A DNA stretch of 64,000 bases from Jejuia rubra (GTDB lineage Bacteria > Bacteroidota > Bacteroidia > Flavobacteriales > Flavobacteriaceae), in the NCBI RefSeq assembly GCF_042684665.1, contig NZ_JBHULY010000026.1, forward strand, positions 124,001 through 188,000. Direction: 5' to 3'. The notes beneath the pieces are model-generated. The model did no database searches and was not told the origin of the DNA. It was given only the letters and a program-made list of their open reading frames with translations. Shown piece after piece: positions 43,316 to 52,186 of this stretch. Position 1 is the first letter of the stretch. Every line of letters starts with the position of its first letter. The position numbers and the translations under genes were made by a program.

Positions 43316-44182
43316 TTATTTTTTCATTGGTCTCATTAAACCTTCCTGCGCTACGGAAGCAATCAACTTTCCGCTTCTTGTAAAAATATGCCCTCTGGCC
43401 AAACCTCTGGCATTGGAAGTATTTGGCGAATCCATGGAATACAATAGCCAATCCGCAAAATCAAAATCCCTAAAAAACCACATGGAATGGTCTAAACTAG
43501 CCGTCTGCGTATTGCCCCAATGCGCTTTACTGGCGTGCGGGTTTAGTGTGGCCGTTAAAATATTGTAATCCGAAATGTAGGTCAGGATTTGCTGTTTAGT
43601 TCCCAAATCCAATCCATTTACTTCGCCTTTTAACTTGAACCAGACCTGATGTTTTGGCGGTAAATCTTTCGGCTGTAATGGGTTGGCAAATGCCGTAGGT
43701 TTAAATTCTATGGGGCGCTTTATTTCTAAGAATGATTTTAACCCTTTTGGCAATGCATCGCTAAATTCAACCCGCACATCCGTCCAACTCAACAGATCTT
43801 CTGGAGGTTTTACATTTGAATCCATTTTAATCTGATGCTCATAACCTTCCTCCATTTTGTGAAAGGAGGCTGCCAGGATAAAAATTGTCCGCTCATTTTG
43901 AGAAGCCGTAACCCGTCTTACCGAAAAACTACCTCCATCCCTTATAATACCGACGGTGTATGTTATAGGCACCTTTAAATCACCCGCTTCCAAAAAATAG
44001 GCGTGAAGCGAATGCAATATTCTTTCTTTTGAAACGGTTCGGCTTGCTGCATTTACGGCCTGTGCCAACACCTGTCCGCCAAATACCACAGGGCTTCCAA
44101 CTGTTTCACTTATACCGTTAAACGCAGTATCGCTAACTTTTTCTAAAACCAGAAGGTTTAATAAATCATCTACAGTAGTCAT
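43316..44182 (-). CDS. tesB: Acyl-CoA thioesterase II (TesB-like)
   Basis: The 288-residue double-hotdog enzyme hydrolyses acyl-CoA to free fatty acid and CoA. Motifs include VFGGQVLAQAVNAASRTV in the first hotdog, SFSVRRVTASQNERTIFILAASFHK, and in the second domain SLDHSMWFFRDFDFADWLLY (catalytic Asp region) and ARGHIFTRSGKLIASVAQEGLMR. Length equals E. coli TesB. It is followed by the GDPD gene two bases on, so both are read together, suggesting lipid turnover. Confidence 0.92.
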   Translation of the reverse strand: MTTVDDLLNLLVLEKVSDTAFNGISETVGSPVVFGGQVLAQAVNAASRTVSKERILHSLHAYFLEAGDLKVPITYTVGIIRDGGSFSVRRVTASQNERTIFILAASFHKMEEGYEHQIKMDSNVKPPEDLLSWTDVRVEFSDALPKGLKSFLEIKRPIEFKPTAFANPLQPKDLPPKHQVWFKLKGEVNGLDLGTKQQILTYISDYNILTATLNPHASKAHWGNTQTASLDHSMWFFRDFDFADWLLYSMDSPNTSNARGLARGHIFTRSGKLIASVAQEGLMRPMKK

Positions 44183-44315
44183 ATTTCACGGCTATTTGAA
44201 ACTTTAAAATTATTAAATAATATATGCCCAACATCAATTTTTACCAATAGTTTATGATTTTAAATTTTTGAAACGCATTTAAAGTGATTACATTGGACAG
44301 TTCGGAATTCTATCA

Positions 44316-45110
44316 ATGAATCAGATTAAAACATTTATCATTTGTGCTTTTGTATTTACCTCCTGCGACACGGGAAAACTCAAGGTTTTAGCAGACTTAC
44401 CAAGCAGTTTAAAAGAATGCTCGGCAATAGAAACAGTAGCACGTTCCCGTTTGCTGTGGACGATTGAAGATTCAGGCAACAAGAACAATATTTATGGTAT
44501 TGACCTAAAAGGAAAAATCATGAAGGATATTGACATCAAAGGATCGAGCAACATCGATTGGGAGGATTTAACCTCGGACAAAAAGGGCAATATTTACATA
44601 GGTGATTTTGGGAATAACAGCCGCAATCGGGACGATTTTACGATTTACAAAGTTTCGGATTTATCTTCGGACAAAACAAAAGGGGAGCGCATTAGTTTCA
44701 CTTTACCCAAATCCGTGAAACCCAAAGATTTTGAGGCTTTTTTCCTTTGGAATGATTTCTTCTACCTCTTCAGTAAGGATAATAAATCTTCCATACTTTT
44801 TAAAGTCCCAAATAGGGTTGGCAAACACACTGCCATCAAGATTTCTAAGCTGAAAGAGAAGTACTTGAAAATCACTTCTGCGGACATCAGTGATGATGGA
44901 AAAACTGTGATATTATTGACTCATGACAAACTTTGGAAAATCACTAATTTTAAATCCGATGATTTTTTTTCGGGCGATATTGAAGCACTACTATTTGACC
45001 ATAGTTCCCAAAAGGAAGGCATTTGTTTTAAGGACAATTCTTCGATTTATATCACGGACGAAAAGACCAAAGGTAGCGGAGGAAATTTATACAGTTTCAG
45101 CCTAGACTAA
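44316..45110 (+). CDS. Hypothetical lipoprotein with beta-propeller-like repeats
   Basis: The 264-residue protein has a short lipoprotein signal (IICAFVFTSC, Cys 16). Its body has recurring strand units (NNIYGIDLKGKIMKDIDI, NIDWEDLTSDKKGNIYIGDFGNN, TIYKVSDL, KLWKITNF), resembling propeller-type sugar or esterase-like proteins. The DWEDL element followed by NIYIGDFGNN is typical of such Bacteroidota lipoproteins, but the function is unknown. It is monocistronic and overlaps the convergent thioredoxin gene by 4 nt. Confidence 0.75.
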   Translation: MNQIKTFIICAFVFTSCDTGKLKVLADLPSSLKECSAIETVARSRLLWTIEDSGNKNNIYGIDLKGKIMKDIDIKGSSNIDWEDLTSDKKGNIYIGDFGNNSRNRDDFTIYKVSDLSSDKTKGERISFTLPKSVKPKDFEAFFLWNDFFYLFSKDNKSSILFKVPNRVGKHTAIKISKLKEKYLKITSADISDDGKTVILLTHDKLWKITNFKSDDFFSGDIEALLFDHSSQKEGICFKDNSSIYITDEKTKGSGGNLYSFSLD

Positions 45111-45418
45111 ACAGTGGAACCGGCATGTGTTTGGATAACGTGAAGTATATCTTCCTTTTGAAGGACACCCGATTGCCTCCATTTTGGTTCACCATTTACA
45201 AAAAGAAGCATTGTAGGCACACTTCTCACTTGATATTTAACTGCTAGATTGTGGTTCTTATCAATATCAATCTTTACGATTTTTACAGCATCAGCTACTT
45301 CATCTTTCACCTCTTTTAATATGGGTATCAAAGCTTGGCAAGGCCCACACCAAGTAGCGAAAAAATCTACTAAAACTACTTTTTCAGAATTTATAATGTC
45401 GTTGAAATTGCTTTTCAT
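45107..45418 (-). CDS. trxA: Thioredoxin
   Basis: The 103-residue protein is a canonical thioredoxin: VLVDFFATWCGPCQALIPIL with the redox pair CGPC, KIVKIDIDKNHNLAVKYQVRSVPTMLLF with the cis-Pro, and a normal length. There is no signal peptide, so it is cytoplasmic. It can supply electrons to methionine sulfoxide reductases, two or three of which are encoded 6-10 kb away. Its stop overlaps that of the convergent lipoprotein gene. Confidence 0.92.
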   Translation of the reverse strand: MKSNFNDIINSEKVVLVDFFATWCGPCQALIPILKEVKDEVADAVKIVKIDIDKNHNLAVKYQVRSVPTMLLFVNGEPKWRQSGVLQKEDILHVIQTHAGSTV

Positions 45419-45481
45419 TTTTTATTTCTTTTACGACATTTTAGACGTAAAAACTAGGTAAACATTACTGTATAAAAATGA

Positions 45482-45532
45482 GACCCTGAAACAAGACTTC
45501 GACTACGCTCAGTCTGACAGTTTAGGGTGACA
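45482..45532. repeat. Degenerate dispersed repeat
   Basis: ACCCTGAAACAAGACTTCG followed by ACTACGCTCAGTCTGACAG and TTTAGGGTGACAC mixes the CCTGAAACAAG and TTCGACTACGCTCAG repeat types. It lies between thioredoxin and the large phosphoesterase gene and has no coding potential. Confidence 0.5.
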
Positions 45533-45539
45533 CCGTATG

Positions 45540-48500
45540 TCAAAACCCAAAGCCCATTCTAAAAGCAAATAACAAACCATCATCACTGTTAAAAGCTGAA
45601 ACATTTAAGGTAATCATATCGGCTGCATTGGCGAAAATACCGCCGCCGAAGGAGTTATTCCATTTATCAGAATCTTCTCCATCCAACCATACTCGTCCGT
45701 AATCCACACCGCCATAAACTCCAATGTTTAATGGCAATAACCCTGTCTTTACTTTTCGAAGATTCAATCTTATATCCGTACTTTGGGCAAATGCCGAATT
45801 ACCGATAAAGCGCTCGTCCCTATAACCTCTTAAGCCATTGTTTCTTCCTAAACTGGCGGCCTGATAGAATTCAAAATCGTCTCCTAAATTAAAATGCCCT
45901 TTCAACCTTGTGGCCAAAACCAATTGCCCACTAGGTATCAATTTATAATCGAACGCCAACTCAGGAATGATGTAACCAAACCCTTTCGAGGTGCTTACGT
46001 TGTTCCTGTATCCAGCATGAAGCGCAAACAACATCCCTAAAGTTGGGAACGCCGCGTTATCCGAATTGGCATATTCATACTTGGCGTCTGCGCCATAAAA
46101 ATCCTGCTGGTCAAAAGTTGAATCTGGCAAAATCATTGGCATCGCAATAAATCGACCTGAGGTTTTATCCACTTCGTTGGATTCGTAGGACACCGCAATA
46201 TTAAAACTACCTCCCAATTGCCCTCGCCAAGTCAATGCCGGGGACACCTTAAAAGTCCTAAGTTTTACGCGGTTATAATTTAAGTTGAACATATCGCTGT
46301 CCTCAGCATTTGGATTGGTCGTCTCATTTCCAAAACCAAAGAAATTGATGGCATAATTAGGACTTGTGAATTTGGCTCCCAACTCCAAGTTCCAAGAGCC
46401 AAAAACATTGGCAAATTCGCCGTGATACCCCAAGTCAAAACCATTGGTCGCGAAATAATATGCCGCAGAAAGACTGTGCTGGGAGCTGAATGGATTACGT
46501 TCAAAACCGTAGTTAGTATAAGTATGTACAAAACCAACTTTAAGGCCATCATCTGGATTTGCGCCTATGGTTGGTAAAAATTGATTGGAGCTGTTTTTCA
46601 ACTTTTTATAGTCGTATACGTTCGTTTCATAATCGTCGGTCAATTTCTTGCCCCCTTTATTGGTCATAAAAGTATTTTCCTTGGATTTATGGTCATATAC
46701 TTTTAGGCGCTTTCCGTTGGTTATATTGTACACATCATTATTCTGGCCGCCAATTAATCTTACTTTTATCAAGTTATCACCGTTGCCAAATACTTCAAAT
46801 CGATCATCATCATCCAAGCCATAAATCCAAATTTCTTTGGTATCGTCAAAAATATAAGTGCGACTATGGAACACATCTGCCTTTTTCCCTTTTTTAATGC
46901 GATAGGCCACCACCTTAGTCTCTCCATTTGGAAGCCGTTCAATATCAAACCAATCATCTTTATTGGTACCTTTTATCACACCGTACTTATTCACGTGGGC
47001 ATAATAGGTGTCTGATATTTTTTTAAGATTAGCCCGTCGTCCTATCAATTTTCGTTTGATATCTTTAATCGTATTTTGATCTACTTCCGGTGGAAAGAAT
47101 TTAAAAGCTTCATCAATAACCTCGTCGGTTATATTTTCAACAATTCGTTTTGCTTGGGCATCCCATACCTCCTTTCCCGATTGATTTATCAAAGCCATAT
47201 CCAAGGGATAAGGCTCCAAATTGAACCATTTTGGACTCTTTAACTCCTCCTTATAGCTTCGCAATAATCTTAAAGCCGGAACTATTTTAGTCGCGACTCC
47301 AAGCAATGCGCCGTCCGCCATTATGGAGTAAGCTTGGTCGCGATCCCTTGGTACTGGACGGTACACTTTTTTGCCATCAATTTTGAATTCTGCCCAACGC
47401 CATTGGTCCTCATGACGGTCCCAATCGCCAATAAGCATATCAAACAGTCGAGCTCGGATATAAGCTTCTTCATCCAGGACAAAATCCTCATCCTTATTCA
47501 GCTTTTTTAAGACATCATCCGTACTTATCAATTTATTTGAAAAACCGAAACTTGCCTTATCGCCATGTCCCGAATCGGTGCGTTCTTCAATCATATAAAG
47601 TGCATCACCAAACTCATCAGCAAAATGCCCCAATGCATTCTGTTTTGGCACATAATACAATACTGGATTTGTGTGATACACGTCCACGGCATCTGCTAAA
47701 GTTCCCACCGTAAATGGCGCATAGGGGTGAGAACCCGTAAAGACATCCAAAAGTAAATTTTCGGTGTACGTATCATCAAATTGACCCTCAATATATTGGT
47801 CTTTAAATGCTACAGCTTGTATATATTGAATCGCGTTTTTCCGAAGCGCGCGCATCACGAATTGCCTTCCTTTTTTATCTTCCAATCGCAAGGACATGGA
47901 TTGATGCCCACCACCTTTTCTAATCACTTTTAAACCCCCAAACAAGGTGTCTAAATCCACCGTTGGTGCTTTTACTTTTGTGCTGAAATCCTTCCGGTAG
48001 CGGTCTCCCCAAAAGAATTGATACAGCCCACCTTTGGTTGTTTCCTCTTCTGTGTAAATTGATGCTGTCTTGCTTTCTGGATATGATGAAGGGTATGTTG
48101 TAAATACTTTTTTATCATCTGGTTTTAGCACTTGGGTTTGAAATACAACTTTATTATCAGTATAAAACCGCACATGGGACGAACCATCTTTAAAAACGTC
48201 TAATCTGGCGTAGCCCATGGCACCGTAAGAAAATTGTCCACCACCAACATTACGCGTAGGGTTTGCTTTAGAACCCGAACCACTTACGATTTGAGGTAGA
48301 TTATCTTCAACGATGTATTGTAAATTATGGTCGTGGCCCGACACAAAAATAGTCTTGTCATTTTCCTGAGCCAAGGTAACCAGATGTTTCTTGAATTCGT
48401 TATAGCGTTTGTTTTGGTCGTCAACAGTGGTGACACCTCCAGTTTTCCGAATAAAATTCTTCAAGGTTCCCAAAACTGGGAGAGGCGTCAGATGGTTTCC

Positions 48501-49211
48501 GAAGGAATACTGCCCTCCATGGGACCCATTTGTAAACATTGGATGATGCACCGCAACAATCGTGGTTTTGCCTCTTGCCTTTTTGATCTCGCCCTCCAAT
48601 TCATCAAAAAATTTGGTTCTTGTTTTTATTTCGCAATCGTCATTAATGGTTGGTTGGTTGTCCCAATTGGTCATGTACCACTCGGAATCCACCAGAATTA
48701 AAACGATGTTCTTGGTAATGTTTACCCTTTCAATCGGGCAACCATTTTCAGGCAGAAATGTATTCTTCCCTAAGGCATATTCAATGTACTTTTCTTGACG
48801 CTTCAACCCTTTGAGGCCGTTACTGTACCAATCGTGATTACCGGGAATAAAAACGGTTTCACCTTTAAAATTCTCGACAGCATGAATTTGGGCATTCAAT
48901 TGCTTTTCGGCGGAAGCCCTATCCTCATCATCTTTTTTTGGTAATCCTTTCGGATAAATATTATCGCCTAAAAATATAGCAGTACTATTTTCTGATGCTT
49001 TGTCCAATTCAGCTTTAAAATTGGCAATCGTCTGTGAAGATTCTGCCTCTCCTGCAAGGCCTGCATCACCAATTAAATAAAATGAGTGCGCTATGGTTTT
49101 ATCCGGAAATGGAACTTGTGCATTTGTATCCTTGTACTGAGGCTTATAGGTTGCACAGGCATGCAAAACGAAAATTACAATGACTAAAAGTGTGAGTTTT
49201 TTAAACTTCAT
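45540..49211 (-). CDS. Surface lipoprotein: metallophosphoesterase + CotH/Fam20-like kinase signature + beta-barrel
   Basis: This 1223-residue protein joins three parts. A lipoprotein signal ends at Cys 19 (VLHAC). A calcineurin-like phosphoesterase covers about residues 43-350, with GDAG (48-51), GDNIY (82-86), GNHDW (124-128), HH (222) and GHDHN (292-296). A middle region of about 420-740 has a kinase-like look: a Gly-rich strand (RKGGGHQSMSLRL, 431-443), FVMRALRK, LYMIEERTD, GDWDRHEDQW (595-604) and PRDRDQAY (621-628), comparable to the catalytic and metal motifs of CotH/Fam20C/HipA folds. A barrel of about 880-1223 ends GFGF, like BamA-type surface antigens. Phosphatase-type metal sites are complete. 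Kinase activity is inferred only. Confidence 0.82.
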   Translation of the reverse strand: MKFKKLTLLVIVIFVLHACATYKPQYKDTNAQVPFPDKTIAHSFYLIGDAGLAGEAESSQTIANFKAELDKASENSTAIFLGDNIYPKGLPKKDDEDRASAEKQLNAQIHAVENFKGETVFIPGNHDWYSNGLKGLKRQEKYIEYALGKNTFLPENGCPIERVNITKNIVLILVDSEWYMTNWDNQPTINDDCEIKTRTKFFDELEGEIKKARGKTTIVAVHHPMFTNGSHGGQYSFGNHLTPLPVLGTLKNFIRKTGGVTTVDDQNKRYNEFKKHLVTLAQENDKTIFVSGHDHNLQYIVEDNLPQIVSGSGSKANPTRNVGGGQFSYGAMGYARLDVFKDGSSHVRFYTDNKVVFQTQVLKPDDKKVFTTYPSSYPESKTASIYTEEETTKGGLYQFFWGDRYRKDFSTKVKAPTVDLDTLFGGLKVIRKGGGHQSMSLRLEDKKGRQFVMRALRKNAIQYIQAVAFKDQYIEGQFDDTYTENLLLDVFTGSHPYAPFTVGTLADAVDVYHTNPVLYYVPKQNALGHFADEFGDALYMIEERTDSGHGDKASFGFSNKLISTDDVLKKLNKDEDFVLDEEAYIRARLFDMLIGDWDRHEDQWRWAEFKIDGKKVYRPVPRDRDQAYSIMADGALLGVATKIVPALRLLRSYKEELKSPKWFNLEPYPLDMALINQSGKEVWDAQAKRIVENITDEVIDEAFKFFPPEVDQNTIKDIKRKLIGRRANLKKISDTYYAHVNKYGVIKGTNKDDWFDIERLPNGETKVVAYRIKKGKKADVFHSRTYIFDDTKEIWIYGLDDDDRFEVFGNGDNLIKVRLIGGQNNDVYNITNGKRLKVYDHKSKENTFMTNKGGKKLTDDYETNVYDYKKLKNSSNQFLPTIGANPDDGLKVGFVHTYTNYGFERNPFSSQHSLSAAYYFATNGFDLGYHGEFANVFGSWNLELGAKFTSPNYAINFFGFGNETTNPNAEDSDMFNLNYNRVKLRTFKVSPALTWRGQLGGSFNIAVSYESNEVDKTSGRFIAMPMILPDSTFDQQDFYGADAKYEYANSDNAAFPTLGMLFALHAGYRNNVSTSKGFGYIIPELAFDYKLIPSGQLVLATRLKGHFNLGDDFEFYQAASLGRNNGLRGYRDERFIGNSAFAQSTDIRLNLRKVKTGLLPLNIGVYGGVDYGRVWLDGEDSDKWNNSFGGGIFANAADMITLNVSAFNSDDGLLFAFRMGFGF

Positions 49212-49248
49212 ACGTAAATGGATTAACGCTTAAAGATAAGCATTTGGT

Positions 49249-50211
49249 TTAATTCCATGTTAGCAGGTCTCGCTCCTTCCAATAGGTTTTGGGGGCAATG
49301 TTTTGGTTTCGCAATACATCCAATTCGGTTTTGGAAAAACTAAAATCATGGGCTTTTACATTTTCCTTGAGTTGTTTTTTATTTGATGCACCGCTCAACA
49401 CATAAGTCGGTTTCAAATTATCCATTACAAAACGAAGCGCTAAGGCGTCTATCCCTACCCCGTATTTTTTAGATAGTCGCTCTAAAACCTCATAGGTGTT
49501 TTTGTAATGTTCAAAATTTGGGTTTGGAAACACCCTTCCATTAGCCAACGCTTCTTTAACAATAACCGACTTCCCTTGAGACAACGCTGTGTTTAAAATC
49601 TGAAACGCGTCTTGCTCAAAGACATTATAGGTCACCTGAAAACTATCAAAAAGCGCTTCATTTTCAACTTTTATTTTTAATGCTATACTAACGATCTCCT
49701 TTTGGTTAGCCCCACTTGCGGTAATACCTATTTTTAAATTGGTTGCCTTTTTTATGCGATGTAATTCGTTTATAACCGACTGATTTTCAAGGATGCCACT
49801 TTCAAAGGTTGCAGAATGTACTTGGTAATATTTTAAACGGGGCAAAAGTTGCTTTGATACGTCCCATTGTTCTTTCAATTTTTCAAGCGAATGTTCTTTT
49901 ACCTCGTGTTTGCCGTCAAAACCCAATTCCCAATTTGCCATATAAGTATAGCCCCATTTGGTACCAAGAATCACGTTTTGATGATTTCTTGACGCGTTCC
50001 ATTCCTGTAAAAATGCCTCGCCTTTTCCATAAGACGGAGCGGTATCAAAATAGCTAATCCCCAGATTGTACGCTTCGTCCAAAACCGAAAACGTGTTTTC
50101 CTTAAACGCTTTTTCAGATTTATCTAAATTCTTGTTTTCCCTTATATTGATGTATTCGGGTCGCCCAAGCGCCGCCAAGCCTAATCCTATTTTTGTGGTA
50201 TTGTTGCCCAT
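49249..50211 (-). CDS. Aldo/keto reductase
   Basis: The 320-residue TIM-barrel oxidoreductase has the AKR N-terminal segment GLGLAALGRP, the catalytic region SYFDTAPSYGKGEAF (Asp, Tyr), LGTKWGY (Lys), and a late SGASNKKQLKENV NADPH-binding segment. It reduces small carbonyls with NAD(P)H; the substrate is unknown. It starts where the hydrolase-OsmC gene ends (50211), so the two are coupled and read together. Confidence 0.9.
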   Translation of the reverse strand: MGNNTTKIGLGLAALGRPEYINIRENKNLDKSEKAFKENTFSVLDEAYNLGISYFDTAPSYGKGEAFLQEWNASRNHQNVILGTKWGYTYMANWELGFDGKHEVKEHSLEKLKEQWDVSKQLLPRLKYYQVHSATFESGILENQSVINELHRIKKATNLKIGITASGANQKEIVSIALKIKVENEALFDSFQVTYNVFEQDAFQILNTALSQGKSVIVKEALANGRVFPNPNFEHYKNTYEVLERLSKKYGVGIDALALRFVMDNLKPTYVLSGASNKKQLKENVKAHDFSFSKTELDVLRNQNIAPKTYWKERDLLTWN

Positions 50212-51431
50212 TAATTAATTATTTCGGTTTCTATTATGATTTCGGATAGTAAGGTACGATGTACTGGGCATTTAGAAGCAATTTCCTGAAGTTTCATTTT
50301 TTGGGCATCGTCCAAATTACCAATAAATTTTAAACGTTTTTGCAGATGGTCCATACGTTTTGGTTCGTCCAAATCCAACATCAAATCCTCACTGTGCTTT
50401 TTCGAATACGTGATGTAAGCATACACTTCTTTCAAATCCCATTGCTTGCGTTGGGCATACATTTTTAGTGTCATTACGGTACATGCCGCCAATCCCGCAC
50501 TTAAAAAATCGTATGGCGAGGGGCCAAAATCATCACCTCCGATACTTTCGGGCTCGTCGGCAATAAAACTGTGTTTTTTGGTTTGGATTGAGGTGGTAAA
50601 ATTATCTTCCACCAAATTCAAATGCGCCACCAATTGCTCACCATTTGTATCCAACATTGTATTGTCCCGAGGTTCAAAATACCGATCTGCCCAAGTGCCA
50701 ATAACATTACCTACATAGTTGCTATCTTTTGAATTCGACAACAAATGATCGGCATCGTCCAAACTCACAAAACTTTTAGGGTGATGGGCATTATGGTATA
50801 GATCGTGCGCATTGTTAATCCCCACTGTCTGGTCAAACGGCGCGTGCATAATTAATAATGGTTTTCGCAGGTTTTTGGTGATTTTGGGCAAGTCAATTTT
50901 ATCAAAATCTTCAACAAATTCTTGATTAATTTTGAACGGTCTCCCTCCAATATTTACCTCAACCTCGCCTTTTTGTTTTACTTCTTCAATACCATGAGAA
51001 AACAAATGTGTTACATGGTTTACTGTTGAAGGCGCTCCAACCGTTGCCACGGCCTTTAGGTTTTCCAATCTCGAGGCGGCAACAATCACGGCGGCACCAC
51101 CCAGTGAATGTCCCACCAACAATCCGGGTGCTTTATAATGTTCCGTGATATAATCATTCACTGCAATTAGATCGTCCACATTGGCGGAAAAGTGGCTTTC
51201 TGCAAATTCTCCTTCGCTTCTTCCCAAACCCGTAAAATCGAAACGCACTACGCCAAATCCGTGGGAGGTCAACGAACGGCTGATATTCTTTACGGCCGAT
51301 AAATTACTGGTGCAAGTAAAACAATGCGCAAAAATGGCAAAATAGTGTGGCTTTTGGTCGGCCGGCAATTCTAAATAAGCCTGTAAGTTATGACCCTTTG
51401 TGTTTGGTATAGAAAGTCTTTCGCGATTCAT
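50211..51431 (-). CDS. Bifunctional alpha/beta hydrolase - OsmC peroxidase-like fusion
   Basis: The 406-residue protein joins an alpha/beta hydrolase (residues 1-250: FAIFAHCFTC, RFDFTGLGRSEGEF, nucleophile Ser in GHSLGGAAVIVAA, HAPFDQTVG, DDADHLL) to an OsmC/Ohr-like domain (about 270-406). The second domain has its two redox cysteines, in GLAACTVMTLKM and KCPVHRTLL. OsmC domains reduce organic hydroperoxides. The fusion is known in Bacteroidota and proteobacteria and may treat esterified or lipid hydroperoxides. It lies in a redox neighbourhood, with a short MsrA-like gene overlapping its 5' end by 44 nt. Confidence 0.9.
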   Translation of the reverse strand: MNRERLSIPNTKGHNLQAYLELPADQKPHYFAIFAHCFTCTSNLSAVKNISRSLTSHGFGVVRFDFTGLGRSEGEFAESHFSANVDDLIAVNDYITEHYKAPGLLVGHSLGGAAVIVAASRLENLKAVATVGAPSTVNHVTHLFSHGIEEVKQKGEVEVNIGGRPFKINQEFVEDFDKIDLPKITKNLRKPLLIMHAPFDQTVGINNAHDLYHNAHHPKSFVSLDDADHLLSNSKDSNYVGNVIGTWADRYFEPRDNTMLDTNGEQLVAHLNLVEDNFTTSIQTKKHSFIADEPESIGGDDFGPSPYDFLSAGLAACTVMTLKMYAQRKQWDLKEVYAYITYSKKHSEDLMLDLDEPKRMDHLQKRLKFIGNLDDAQKMKLQEIASKCPVHRTLLSEIIIETEIIN

Positions 51432-51936
51432 CTTTCAAATGCTTTAATTTATTCTGATTTGTATATTTTGAAAACCTGCTCAGTAGTATTTGTAGTTTTG
51501 GGTTGATAAAACTTTCGCAAAACGGTTTTTTAGGATTGTTGAAATAATAGTTTTGAATTTGCTTCCGCGACGCTTTAAATTTATCAAAAAGCAATATTTG
51601 GGTAATTAATTTGTGCTGAAATTGGGATTGGAATATTTCTAAAATTGAAATTGCCTCCAGTTTTTGCGCTTCTGAAAACGCATAAATGGCGGAGCGATAT
51701 TTAGGTCGCATAGAATGATTTGAAGTACTTTTATGGGTATGTAAATGAACTTCGACAAGCACATTTAATGAGATTTCCGCCTGATCAAAGTGTACAATAA
51801 CTGCCTCAGAAAAACTTCGATCTGCCCCCGTGGAAGCCACAAAACCCTGTTCAACCTTGGACACGCCTTTTAAAGATTGAAATACGGCCTCTGTACACCA
51901 ATGGCAACCGCCTCCGAAAGCTATTTTGTTAATCAT
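51388..51936 (-). CDS. Diverged, short MsrA-like peptide-methionine sulfoxide reductase
   Basis: The 182-residue protein has the MsrA start KIAFGGGCHWCTEAVFQSLKGV (Cys in GCHWC, where ordinary MsrA has GCFW) and PKYRSAIYAFSEAQ. It lacks the usual YREVCSGxTGHAE block and the DxGTQYRS sequence seen in the canonical copy at 54902-55441. The C-terminal 50 residues are charged and not MsrA-like. It may be a specialised or weakened enzyme. It overlaps the small upstream gene by 8 nt and the hydrolase-OsmC gene by 44 nt, so it belongs to a coupled operon with selO. Confidence 0.8.
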   Translation of the reverse strand: MINKIAFGGGCHWCTEAVFQSLKGVSKVEQGFVASTGADRSFSEAVIVHFDQAEISLNVLVEVHLHTHKSTSNHSMRPKYRSAIYAFSEAQKLEAISILEIFQSQFQHKLITQILLFDKFKASRKQIQNYYFNNPKKPFCESFINPKLQILLSRFSKYTNQNKLKHLKDESRKTFYTKHKGS

Positions 51937-52186
51937 TCAATACTTTAAAATTATTCAAAAAATGTACAACCTTTTCATTCGGCATCTCGCAAGGCTTCAA
52001 TTTCTCCGACGATGAAGTGACATAATAATTAAGGCTTATAAAGTCTGTTCCACCTAACTCTTCGGCATATACTTTAAAGCTTTTGCCTTGGTTGAAATCA
52101 ATTCGTGTTACACCATATTTTTTGCCATTATAGCTTACTTTAGAGTAACCTATATAGAGTTGTTTTATCTTATCCAACAATCCCAT
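51929..52186 (-). CDS. Small hypothetical protein between selO and the short MsrA
   Basis: The 85-residue product starts with ATG 52186 in a TAATG overlap with the selO stop; the frame continues upstream to 52213 within selO, which is less likely. The sequence (GLLDKIKQLYIGYSKVSYNGKKYGV, ADDLGGTDFISLNYY-like segment, late VHFLNNFKVLND) has no recognised family. Both ends overlap neighbours, so it is translated with selO and the short MsrA, hinting at a shared function in redox or protein modification. Function unknown. Confidence 0.72.
   Translation of the reverse strand: MGLLDKIKQLYIGYSKVSYNGKKYGVTRIDFNQGKSFKVYAEELGGTDFISLNYYVTSSSEKLKPCEMPNEKVVHFLNNFKVLND

Noticed and set aside
46280..46957. 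Short minus-strand frames inside the large phosphoesterase gene
   Set aside because: They are in alternative frames of a long coding sequence and show no features.
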